Assembly: GCA_014706385.1 (NCBI GenBank)
Contig: JACGZH010000011.1
Coordinates: forward strand, 1 to 64,000
Source: Phaffia rhodozyma
Lineage: Eukaryota; Basidiomycota; Tremellomycetes; Cystofilobasidiales; Mrakiaceae
Direction of reading: 5' to 3'
DNA length: 64,000 bases
The notes under the pieces were generated by a model. The model made no database searches. It was not told the origin of the DNA and was given only the letters and a program-made list of their open reading frames with translations. The position numbers and the translations under genes were made by a program. Numbering within the stretch: position 1 is the first letter of the stretch; the number at the start of each line of letters is the position of its first letter. Of this stretch, positions 24,641 to 35,571 are shown one piece after another.

Positions 24641-26731
24641 ATGTCTGCGCCAGCTCTTTCAAAGCAAGAGTCCACTCTTATTTTGTACGGCCGTTTGACT
24701 TTCTCATCCGTCTTTTCTTGTGATTATCCCACATCTCCTTATATTCATCTGTTTCTGTTGTTTTTTTTTCCTTTCTTTACACCTGTAGCAATCATCTGCG
24801 AAGTCAGAAAGCCAACAAGGTTCGTTGCTATCTTTATCTTTCCTTTCGGTCGAGCAGACAACATGCTGAGCATGCGGACCGTCAAACATGATCATCAATT
24901 CGTAATCCATTCAACGACATGTAGGTATGCTTCGATTGCAAAGCCAAAAACCCAACGTGGTCTAGTGTCACCTTCGGGGTCTACCTTTGCTTGGATTGCT
25001 CTAGCGTCCACCGAAACATGGGAGTTCATATCACATTTGTCAGGTGTGTCGCTTCAATTTTCCTCGATTCGAACCTTTGAGCACAGAATATCGTTTCGCT
25101 CTACGGGAAGATGTGAGCCATTATCGATTGACCTGAACGTCAATCGGCTAGACAGATCTCACTCTACGCTTTTTAAGCTTAATTGAGAAGAAAGAGTATC
25201 GCTAGCTCCTTCCGACCTTAGACTAAGCACACCTTGACGTTTTGTTATTTGTTTCAATACAGATCGACGAATCTTGATTCATGGAACGTCAACCAGCTGC
25301 GTGGTATGAAAGTAGGGGGAAACGGTGCGGCTACCGAGTTCTTCACAAAGAACGGGGGTTCAAACATTTTATCCTTACAAGACGGCAAGCAAAAGTACAC
25401 CAGCCGGGTTGCTCAGGCGTATAAAGATGAACTTGATCGCAAGAAGGCCGAGGATGCTAGGAGGTGAGTCTCATCTCTGTCGCAATCTTGTACGAAGCGA
25501 AACTCTTTCGATGTACTGAACTTTTTATACTTGGATGAATTATGTCTTTAGATATCCCAATTCTATCCACATCGATGGTCTGGTCGATACCTCTGTCGCC
25601 ACTTCGTCTTCAGCCGCCAATGCTGACGACTTTTTCTCCAGCTTCGATTCTGCTCCCGTCAAACCCCCCGTCACTTCGGCTCGGCCAGCTGGTCCCACTC
25701 CTATCGCTGCACCTGTAGTCGTCCGGTCTACATCTACTCCCACTGCTCCACGAACGACTTCTTCTGCTTCTCTAAGAACCAGTTCTGCTGTCCCCGGCCG
25801 GACTGCATCAGCCTCCTCGACTACTGGCTCGGCTCCGCGAGCTATGAAATTGGGGGGTTCGAAGCTAGGTGCCAAGAAGGCAGCCGCGCCCATCAACTTC
25901 GAAGAGGCTGAGCGAAAGGCTAAAGAGGAAGAGGCCAGGATTGCTCAGCTTGGATATGATCGAAAGAAGGAGGAAGAAGAGGAGAAGAAGCGAAAGGAGG
26001 CCGAAGCTAGAAAAGAGATGGGTTCAACTTCGTTGGGAGGAGCGCGATCGGTCGGCAGCGGGCGAGGGACATCCGGACCTAGTTCGGCTCCTCCTGTACC
26101 CAAGCTTGGGTTTGGGCAAACTTTTGCAGCTCCTGTGGCTAAAGCTCCGGCTCGAAGTGTAGAATCTCAGGCGGATGAGCGAACGTACGCTCGAGATAAA
26201 TTCTCTTCTCAAAAGGGTGTGTAATTGAATTTGTAGTCGTTCTCATTCAAAATTTGAGCTGATCATATCAATTTTCTGGATATCGTCATATCTCTGAATG
26301 CTCAGCTATCTCTTCCGATCAATACTTTGGTAGAGGATCATATGATGCAGCTGCGACTTCCCAAGCACAGACTCGGTTACAGCAATTCTCTGGAGCCAGC
26401 GCTATCTCGTCCAACCAATACTTTGGACGAGATGAGGAGGAAGAGCACATGCCTGGTAGCCTGGACGACGGAGAAGGGTTGGAGTCTGTTGAGAGAGCCG
26501 CGAGGGAGATTGTTGGTAAGGTGATGGCGAATGAGAATGTTCAGAACTTTGCAGAATCCATTAGATCCGGAGCACTCAAAGTAAGTTCAACTATTTTCGA
26601 ATGAGAAAATGACATCCAGTTTCATCTCTCTCTCAGTGAGCTCTATATCTCATGTGTATGATCTTTTTTTAACGGTTTTCCTGCTCAAACAGTTGTCGGA
26701 TTATTTGGCGGACATGTCCGTTGAGCGATAG
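24641..26731 (+). CDS. GLO3: ArfGAP of the Glo3/ARFGAP2-3 family
   Basis: The gene starts [15 protein letters not shown] and has about eight exons. The ArfGAP zinc finger is intact: CFDC, 16 residues, then CLDC, followed by the arginine finger in [13 protein letters not shown] and by [17 protein letters not shown]. The middle is Ser/Thr/Pro/Ala-rich, then a Lys/Glu coiled coil. The C-terminal part holds two ISSxQYFGR repeats (ISSDQYFGR and ISSNQYFGR), the Glo3 regulatory motif. It ends in an amphipathic helix region before [12 protein letters not shown]. The protein would stimulate Arf1 GTP hydrolysis on COPI vesicles for Golgi-to-ER retrieval. It is tail to tail with ISC1. Confidence 0.93.
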
Positions 26732-27038
26732 ATAGACACTCAAGGCCTTATGGTTTTTCAGCCATCAACAGTATCTTTCTTCCTTCATATCGTTTCTCTT
26801 CTATCTCTTCTGTGTGGAGATCGCCCGTGTTGTCGAGATTGTATTCCCTGGTCTAGACCAATCGGCAAGGTACTTCATGTCTTGTCGAAAACACCATCGT
26901 TTTGGATCTCACAGTGTCATAATCATCCTTTATCTGAAAATATATGCGCGTTCTTCTCTACAATTTTGTGTTCAAGCATCTTCGATTCCTTCTGGTGTTT
27001 ATGCTCCTCGCTCCGCATTGCCGTCAAACAATGTGATC
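26732..27038. other. Intergenic between convergent genes
   Basis: These 307 bp hold the 3' ends of the ArfGAP and phospholipase C transcripts. No gene is recognised. Confidence 0.5.
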
Positions 27039-29102
27039 TCAAAGATGGTCTGTCTCCTCTGCCAACTCTTCTAGCGATCTTCTCAGAGCACCGTCTTCCC
27101 ACCTTGCCCAAACAAATCCAGTCACCAAAGCCACGCAGCCACCAAACCCGGCGATGCCGGCAAAAAAGGCAAAAATAGGCGAGTAATATGAGTGATTGGG
27201 AAGGAAAGCGGTCGATATTGTGAAAGCTACCAGTAGGACGAGTGCTCTGTAAATACGTTGGAGCGTATCGGTAAGATAGCCAATTTGGAATATGAATCAA
27301 TATTACGACTTTTCTGACAGGCGAGAATAATACACGAGTAAAGATAACAGAGAAACGACGAACACAGGTACTCCGATCAACAAGTGCCTACCATGAGGAA
27401 CGTGGACCTCTCTGTGATGCTCGACCACGCGTCTCAATTCATTGAGCATCTGTCTCTTTTTTTCCCCGGAGAACATGGAGAGTGGAGTATTCGAGGAGGT
27501 CGAACGGTCTGATAAGGTGGGGGATGATATTTCACCATTGTATCGATTGTTGTTTGTCAATTCGGTCGTTGTAGCTGATGTTGCAGGCATAGAAGAAGAC
27601 AAGGAAAATGAAGCTCGAACGGCGAAATGGTCTGAATATGAATAATCTTTTCCTGGCACATGGCTGGTCACAACTACTTCTGATGATGTGCACTGAAGCG
27701 AAGGATTGATTCGGTCCGTCAAAGGCCAACGTGGAGGAGGTGAAGGATCTCGAAAGAAAATGTAGTCGAGACGTTTGCCAAAAGTCCTTTGAACTTCAAT
27801 CGGTATATTTTTCGTCAAGGTCCAACTATTCAGAGGAGCTTTAAAACAAAAGAAAGAAGAACCAAGACGGACAGAACGAACCACAGAAGAACACAAAGAC
27901 ATGTCAGCGTAGGCAGGGGTTAAAGAACTCAGACTTTACGTGCTCACAATCAACGGTGATGCCTGCCTCGCTTAGAGCCTCCATCGCACTCGAGCACGGT
28001 CTATCGACTCTGTCCGCAGTCTCAACATCTCGATTGTTGCGAGCTCGAGAACATATCCAAGCGTCTTTCACTAAACCATGGTCTCTCAGTACGGCATATG
28101 GAAGCTCATTGGATTGAAAGTTGAAATCTCCACACTGGTCATCAGGCAGGGAGTATTTGGTAAGGATACACTGTACTTCTGTCAGGTGAAGGAAGCAACA
28201 ATACCGAGGCAGAATGAACTAACCGCAATGACGTATCTTCCCTGAGATGATGCTCTTCTAATCTCGTTCGAAAGCTGCCAGGCCTGCAGGGATCGATAAG
28301 AGTTACCTATATGATAACCCTCGGGTCCTCCAGCGTGCATCTGAATCGTAGATTAGAAACCGGAACCGATGACTTGTTAGCACCGATATGTTTGGAACGT
28401 CAATGAATTGCATAAATAGATCAGTCAGGTACTGACATGGGTTGTGAAAACTTCAACCTGCCCGAGCTCTGGATGCTCGATGACCACGCTTCCAGCGGCT
28501 TTGTTGACGAAGAAATCGGAAAAGCCAAGAGGTCGGCCGGATAGGTGATAGGGTATAGTTTTTGTCGAGAGTATCGGATGTTTGGAGAAGATACAGAGAC
28601 CCGATCCTAGTGCTCCGCTTGATTCAGTACATTCATGAGTATGTGCATTTGGTGGCAGAAGACGACATGCAGTCAGACCAAATAAAACAGTGAAGTACAT
28701 CCGTCCAGAAAGACAAGAAGTACTGAAACAACAGGACATACGTTATAAAGAATTTACTATGGGGATAGTTTTGCTTGATGCGGGTATATATACGAAGAAA
28801 ATCCTCTCTAACCCACACCTCTTGAAGACAAATCAGATCATACTGGCGGGAAGCGAGCAGTTCAATTGCTATGGCCTGAATGACACAGGACATCAGGATC
28901 AACTTGATCAAGAGAACACAAAGAGCGACAGCAAGAGCATGATAACGACATACATTGACCCGTTCTATCCGATACTTTGAAATTGGTCGAAGTCCCCTGT
29001 AGGGCCAGATACAAGCAATGGTTAGTTGAGGAAGGACTTGTTTCAATGAGTCCAACGGAAGATGTTTCCTGACCAGCAGTTCAACGTCAGAATCTCTAGC
29101 AT
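27039..29102 (-). CDS. ISC1: Inositol phosphosphingolipid phospholipase C (neutral sphingomyelinase type)
   Basis: The first exon is only 35 bp (29102-29068, MLEILTLNCW). It joins exon 2 to give LTLNCWGLRPISKYRIERVN, the conserved start of the DNase-I-like fold. Further motifs are LICLQEVWV (metal-binding Glu), GLCIFSKHPI, VFTTHMHAGGPEG, CGDFN, LDYIFFRDP and the catalytic histidine in YSDHFAV. The C-terminus has two membrane segments (LLIGVPVFVVSLLSLLVYY, and ALVLLVAFTIS onward in the last exon), as in Isc1p. The last exon (ending 27039) was found through an intron beginning at GTCGTA; without it the second membrane segment is lost. The enzyme hydrolyses inositol phosphosphingolipids to ceramides in ER or mitochondrial membranes. 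Confidence 0.93.
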
Positions 29103-29436
29103 ACTTTGGTTTTAGTTGCCGGTCCTACTTTGGCTATAAGGCGACAACGGGATATTAAGATCTATCGTTGGTGTTGACTGATGTTGCGATGCACTTACGT
29201 CAGTCCCGGTTAGGGTTACACATTAGGGTTATTTTCAATTCAGACTCCGTCCGCCCCTGCTCCCTCCGTGCCTGTTTCCTCTGCCTTCTTCACCGTTCCT
29301 GTTCCTTCGTGTGTTTCCTAGTCTTTTTTTTTTCCTTCTTCTTTCCCTCATCAATAGATCTCCATCTTCTTCTTTCGTTTCTTTTCGCTCTTCCCCTTCA
29401 ACCATTGCTTCAAAGAAACACAAACACATATCCGCT
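29103..29436. promoter_or_regulatory. Divergent promoter with two TTAGGGTT teloboxes
   Basis: This region is shared by ISC1 (-) and phosphoglycerate mutase (+). TTAGGGTT occurs at 29210-29217 and 29223-29230 in the same orientation. A long pyrimidine tract (about 29240-29400) runs up to the mutase ATG, typical of highly expressed fungal glycolytic genes. Factor binding is inferred. Confidence 0.5.
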
Positions 29437-32400
29437 ATGACTACTGTTAACCGTACGCTAGTTTCTTCATATCTATCCCTTATCGTTTCTAACCTGAAAT
29501 TCTTTCCTCTTCTCTTGCTTTTGATATCACGTTCGTTGCCCGCGCACGGTTACGTTTGACCTGGCTTTTCGACCATTCTTTTTTGTTTATCCTTCTGTCC
29601 TTTTCGTCTGGTTCAATCCTCATGGTGACTTGTTTGTTCTACCAGACAAAGTTTGCTTGATGTTAGTACAGCATATGTGATGTGTTGATTATTCGAGCAA
29701 AAAAACTGATTTCGTGTTTTCGCCCCAATAACTCGCAGCGTTCACGACGGTTGGGGTATCGCTCCTGCGAAGGGTGACAAGGGAAACGCTATCGAGCACG
29801 CCGATACTACCGCCATGGACTCCATCGCTCAGGAGCACAACTACACCACCATCAAGGCCCATGGTCTTGCCGTCGGACTTAGTGACGGACTCATGGGTAA
29901 CTCCGAAGTTGGGTGAGTGTCTACAAATCGCGCCAATTATTTCTATCTCTATACTTTATTCTTCTTTCCTTACGTGTACTGTCGTTTCGCTGACTCTAAT
30001 GTTCTTATCTACCTGTTGACTGCGTTCAACTCGTACAGTCATCTTAACTGTGGAGCTGGTCGAGTCGTCTGGCAGGATATCGTCCGAATCGATCAGTGTA
30101 TGTACATATTCTTCTGATATCAATCACGTCCTCTTCGACTCATTCCTATCTCGGTCTATGCCCGGTTTGTATCGAACGATAAATCAGCTATCAAGACCAA
30201 GGAGTTCCACCAAACCTCCAACATCCTTGAATCCTTCAACCACGCTAAGAAGACCAATGGCCGACTTCATCTTCTCGGACTTGTGCGTTGACATGCCATC
30301 ATCCAGTTCTCTGTGCATGAGCTCTAGCTGAAGAGATTTGTTTTGTCCGACTTTCCACCGCTTCTTGCAGGTTTCCGACGGAGGAGTTCACTCCCATATT
30401 CACCACCTCAAGGCTCTCCTTGAGACTGCCAAGCAGGTCGGAGTTCCCAAGGTCTACATTCACTTCTTCGGTGACGGACGAGATACCGCTCCCAGATCTG
30501 CTGCTGGTTACATGAAGGATCTCCAGGCCTTCATCGCCGAGAACGGAGTTGGAGAGGTTGCCACTGTTGTGGGCAGGTACTACGCTATGGACCGAGACAA
30601 GCGATGGGAGCGGGTCAAGATCGCTGTTGACGGATTGGTTGGAGGTGAGGGAGAGGCTAGTGAGGATGCTGTCAAGACGATTGAAGAGAAGTATACTCAG
30701 GATGAGACTGACGAGTTCCTGAAGCCCATTATTTTGGGTGGCCAGGAGTCCAGGATCAAGGGTTAGTTTTTGAAATCCGTTCTGTAACCTCTGAGGCGAT
30801 CAGAATCAGCTTACGAACAACTTCTTCGCACCTCTATGGGATTCTCTAGATAACGATACCCTATTCTTCTTCAACTACCGATCCGACCGAGTGCGAGAGA
30901 TCACTTCTGTCTTTGGTATCGACCCTAAGCCTATGGAGGTCACCGTTCCTACTAACTTGGTGAGCGACTTTTCTGAAGAGCTCTTTATAGATCTTTCTAA
31001 GCTCAATTGTGGTTCTTTACTTCTAGCACATCACCACCATGTCTCGATACAACTCTGAGTTCCCTTTCAACGTTGCTTTCCCTCCTTCGTCGATGGAGAA
31101 CGTTTTGGCCGAGTGGCTTGCCAAAAAAGGTCTCAAGCAGTGCCACATTGCTGGTACGTTTCAGTTTCTACAAGTCCTCGATTCAACTTCTGCGCTCAAA
31201 TAGTGTATTGATCAAATATTTTTCACGACAACCTATCCAGAGACTGAGAAGTAAGTCTTCTTTTTGGTATCGTTTAGTTTAGGAACACTGAACTGGCTGA
31301 ACCAACTTTTCTTTCTTTGACGTCCTTTTCAGATACGCTCACATCACCTTCTTCTTCAAGTGCGTGTTTCAACAAACCTCTCTGGTATCGACACCACGTT
31401 TTGTTCTGCTGAGGATTTAATTTTTATATTGATTTGTCTTCCTTCCTCAGCGGTGGAGTCGAGAAGCAGTTCGAGAATGAGGTTAGGCATATGATCCCCT
31501 CCCCCAAGGTCCCCACTTACGACAAGCAGCCCGAGATGAGTGTCCAGGCTGTCGCCGACAAGGTTGCTGAGGTTGTTAAGTCCGATGAGTTTGAGTTCAT
31601 CATGTGCAGTAAGTGTTTAGAGTTCATTCAAAACTCGCACCGAGCTCCTAGTTGTTGATCACAACATCTCCTCAGACTTTGCTCCTCCTGATATGGTTGG
31701 ACACACCGGCAACTTGGAGGCCGCCATTCAGGCTATTTCCGCCACTGATAAGGCCGTCAAGACCGTTTATGAGGCCTGTCAGGCTGCCGGTTACGTGCTC
31801 TTGGTCACTGTACGTAATCTTGTATGAAACCACACGCCCGAGTACAACAGGAGCGCTTACTCGAACGTTCTGTATCACCTGGCCATCACAGTCCGACCAC
31901 GGAAACGCCGAGCAGATGATCAACCCCGAGACCGGAAACCCCCACACCGCGTTCGTTCTATCATCATGTTGGCTATGTCAAGCACATCCACGTACAATCG
32001 AGCCATTTGCTAACCGTTTGACGTTTATTTCCATACCTATTCTGTAGTCATACTACTGTTCGTCAACTTTTAATTTTCAACCTTCGATTTTACCTCACAT
32101 TTGTTGATCACTTGCCTATTCGTAGAACCCTGTTCCTTTCATCATGACCGGCAAAGATTCCAAGGGTCTTGGCTTCATCAAGGACGAGAAGAACGAGGGA
32201 TGCTTGGCTGATGTTGCTCCCACGATTCTCGACATCATGGTATGCTCCATCCAAAGCTCATGATCGAGACTCATGAACAGCACATGATGTTAATTGAAAT
32301 GTTTTTTTGTTGTCTGCCCTTTTCTTCAATAGGGTCTCGACCAGCCGGCCGGTATGTTTGATTCCAACAGCCTGTCACCTTATTTGAAGCATTATCTGAC

Positions 32401-32510
32401 ATGTTTTCGAAACTCTCTCCCTCTTCTATCTATTTTCATTGACCAACATAGAGATGAGCGGAAAGTCCCTTTTAGATAAGTCTGCTAACAAGAAGCAGCG
32501 AACCGAATAA
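29437..32510 (+). CDS. gpmI: 2,3-bisphosphoglycerate-independent phosphoglycerate mutase
   Basis: This intron-rich gene opens with two short exons (MTTVN, then HKVCLI) that join to give HKVCLIVHDGWGIAPAKGD. Diagnostic iPGM motifs follow: catalytic serine in MGNSEVGHLNCGAGR, SDGGVHSHIHHL, FGDGRDTAPRSA, GRYYAMDRDKRW, FFNYRSDRVREI, KYAHITFFFNGG, NFAPPDMVGHTG and SDHGNAEQM. These supply the two-manganese alkaline-phosphatase-type active site. It interconverts 3- and 2-phosphoglycerate in glycolysis and gluconeogenesis. It ends KKQRTE at 32510. Nothing appears missing. The dense introns contrast with its expected high expression. Confidence 0.96.
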
Positions 32511-33025
32511 GCGTCTATTGCTCCAGTTCTCTCAGAACCCTGGTTTCCTCAACAAATAGGAAGCCGGTCAAACAGCCGTCGGATTCAATCTTATCTAGTT
32601 TTACGTATCGTCCAGTCTTAGTCCTCTTCTCAATAGATTTCAGCAGCTCTTTTTGCCCATATCACCAACATTAAGGGATACTATATACAACAAAAATGAT
32701 CAATGAGGTGTTTTGGTGTATAAGCTCGTTGAGAGTTGACCGTTTTACAGAGTCACATTCGTTGAGAATTGTTAAACCTCGCAATCTGAGTGTGAGATTC
32801 GGTATACTGAGTCCATCCGCCCTTGCGTGTTTACAGTAGGTATGCTGCCACAAGATCATAGACTTTATACTCAGATGATATATATTCTATACACAAGCAA
32901 GTGAAATACAGCCTGGAGGAGTGATATGATGCCGCCAAGAGCTCAAGAGGTTCGTAGAAGATAGTGTCCATATGCGATCTGAAGGTCAATCCTTGGTCTT
33001 CAGGTTTGTGATATCCGTATCAACC
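32511..33025. other. Intergenic between mutase and METTL25-like gene
   Basis: This AT-rich gap holds the 3' flank of the mutase and the 5' flank of the next gene. No gene or repeat is recognised. Confidence 0.5.
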
Positions 33026-35169
33026 ATGGCTTCGAGCGTCATCGATCTAGCGCGATTTTGTGCAGAACGTCCACCATCGTCTCCCTCGTCAAGGTTGTCT
33101 CTGGTCAGGAGTACCTTCGAGATATGATCTTTCCTGTTGGCTTTGCAGATTCAGAGTGTTATGCTAAGGAGCTAGCCGCATTCGTCAACTCTCCTATCTT
33201 CCAACTCCTCACAGTGAGCTTCAATCAACTGATATATGATCAAAACATGCAGGTCGTTGACCGAGCTGTCCAGGTGGAGATCCATCATCTAGATTCATTT
33301 CTTACGGGTACTCCGAATGACCCCTGGCAAAAGCTACCAAGCGAATGGCGGGCTTGGTTTGAAGATGATTGTGAGGATATAGAGAGGCTGGAAATGAGGC
33401 TGCGAGACGTTCGAATGAAGGGTACTTCAAACTGTAAGCTGAGTAAATCGTTGTTCTGTGTAGAAAGCCAAATTTGACTATCTATATATCTTTATTGAAA
33501 TGAGCAAGTGCTCAACAGACCAAAGACACTCGATGATTTCTTGGCCAGACTCCGCGGTCTGGCCCTTCCTAGGCTGCGAAGAGAGTCACGATCCACGTTC
33601 TCTCAACCCCATATCGCTGAACTTTCTCCGGATCTGTTGAGAGGAATGTCAATCAAGAAGCAAGTTGAGGTTATTGAGTTTGCAGGGATTGTACAGAGTC
33701 TCGCAAACCGAGTCGGTGCAGAAAATGCTATCGTGAGTATCACCCGTCCATTCGCACAACCAGACATTCCTTTCTAGAGCTGATCAGGTCGAGGTGTATT
33801 CTACAGGATATTGGGGCAGGCTTTGGTGTGAGTCTTTCAAGCCCGTTGAAAATCAGCATTCGATCATCTAGTGATATCCAATACTCGTCATCTTGTGAGG
33901 AAGTATCTTAGCCGAACACTTGCTCATCCCGACACGTCAAAGCCTCTTCAAGTCCTCGCCGTCGATGGGTCACGATCTCAGATCGAAGGATCTATCGCGC
34001 TATCTGGTTCATCGGCATCAACGACTCTAGAGCCCTCAATAACATACCTACTGCAACACGTCTCCTCTGCTTCTTCTGGGCGAGTTGAAGTTGAGTGCTG
34101 GCTGAAGAAGAAAGGTCCAGCAGTGATAGTCGGACTGCACTGTTGCGGCAGTCTGACAGATGACCTTTTGGGTATGTTCTTGCAGACAGAAACGATTAGA
34201 GGAGTTGCTGTGGCTGGTTGTACGTTCAAGTCTTCTCGAGTGCAATCTTTGGTCTATTCTTGTACTCAATATTCGGGCTTGACGCACTAGGCTGTTTCAA
34301 TCATCTTCGGACCTCCGCTACACCCGCCGAGTCATGTATCGGGCAGGACAGTGTCGATGTTGAACCGAGCGCGTCGACTTTTCCCTCAAGTAGTCTACTG
34401 AAGTCGTACAGCTTACGTTTGAGCTCGACAGCAAAAATGGCTGCTTGTCAGAATGTGGGGGGTTGGACAGATAGTACCGGAAGAGAACTGAGTGAAAAAG
34501 AGAGAAAGAAGGAAGAGCAGAATCAACTTCTCAGCAGGAAAAGGTCTGTCTCCTGGTCAAGTTTCAATTAGTTTATGCAACCTTCGAGCTTTGTAGCAAC
34601 GTCTTTCGTGCTGATTCAAATTCATATCTCACTTGGACGGCTGGCTTAGAAAACATTACCGACGCTTGTTTACACGATTACTCCTTTCCTCGCACCTTTT
34701 ACAAGAGTCTCGCCCTCAACTGGAAACACTTCGACTAGGCTCCATTCCTAGAAACAAACTGTCATCCTTCACGCCGTATGCATCTTATGTTCTCTCTAAG
34801 CTCGACTTGTTGACGGAAGAGAACAATGGTTCATTGATGGAGGAGGCAAAATTGATCGAAGAGACATACTCTGGGTGGAGGTGGGACGCGAGAGGCAGGA
34901 CTATAGAGGCCCTTGGCAAGGCTATCGGAGAGGTTGTCGAATCGTTCGTTGCATCTTCCATTTTTCTTTTCATATGATCAACGATTCGAAGATATTGATT
35001 TAGACTGTTACATGCGTATTCTATATCCAGTACTATAGCGATTGATAGGTATCTCACTTTAAAGACGCACCATGCAGTAGATCCAGAAACTGTGGACATT
35101 TTCCAGACCTGGGCTTATGAGGATTCTCCTCGAAACTTGATCCTGGTTGCGCAAAAGAGGCCTTTATGA
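33026..35169 (+). CDS. METTL25-like class I methyltransferase (Methyltransf_32 type)
   Basis: This multi-exon gene encodes a METTL25/RRNAD1-like protein. The N-terminal part contains VEIHHLDSFLTG and KLPSEWRAWF. The SAM-binding motif is DIGAGFGVISNTRHL, spliced across a mini-exon. Later come VDGSRSQIEGS, VIVGLHCCGSLTDDLL, VAVAGCCFNHLR, a Lys/Glu helix, RKHYRRLFTRLL, LRLGSIPRNKLSSF and the end LILVAQKRPL. The substrate is not established from sequence. The 5' end is uncertain. The ATG at 33026 runs into a stop at about 33122 in its own frame, and the following segment (EYLRDMIFPVGFAD) is in the next frame. A weak donor at 33038 with the acceptor before 33110 would join them, but a one-base error is also possible. 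Confidence 0.82.
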
Positions 35170-35571
35170 ACCTCAATATATCATGTAGATTTAAGAAACA
35201 ATATATCGGCTTAAAACGATATCTGAAAAAGAAAGTCTGGTTCAGAGAGGCTAGGTATCAAAAAGAAAATAGCAAGCTGGCGCTACTCAGTAATGTGGGC
35301 AGATTATACCCATGACCCGTGAGATTTTGGATGTTTGTGGTTTGAGGTCTCAGATCACCCAGGCCCAAGAGGACCACGTATGGAGCATCATTGATTAGGA
35401 TTGCTCTCAGGCATCCAAAGCCACAATGAGTGTTCACGTATTTTAAAGCGTTTACCCAGAATAGCCTGTTCCCTTCTTCTCTACCACAGTCAATGAAAAT
35501 CGATAAACAACCAATGTATTAGTTGCTAAGTTACGATTAACTCTCTTTCTAAGTCAAACAAATGTTAGGAG
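35170..35571. promoter_or_regulatory. Promoter region of the Zn2Cys6 gene, carrying a Fanzor-end remnant
   Basis: This non-coding gap is occupied in its middle by the solo copy of the Fanzor 3' block (35308-35412). No other gene is seen. Confidence 0.5.
35308..35412 (+). ncRNA. Solo Fanzor 3'-end block, candidate omega-RNA scaffold remnant
   Basis: This is homologous to the block directly after the stop codon of the intact Fanzor. ACCCATGACCC is identical in both (35308-35318 and 41377-41387). Positions 35358-35395 match 41423-41459 at 31 of 38 alignment columns, counted by eye, and the stretch between also aligns with small gaps. No nuclease coding sequence remains beside it, only a trace of the final codons (GGCAGA). 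It is in the same orientation as the intact element, about 6 kb away, and ends about 160 bp before the Zn2Cys6 ATG. In TnpB/Fanzor systems the guide is the sequence just past this end. Whether it is transcribed is unknown. Confidence 0.55.
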
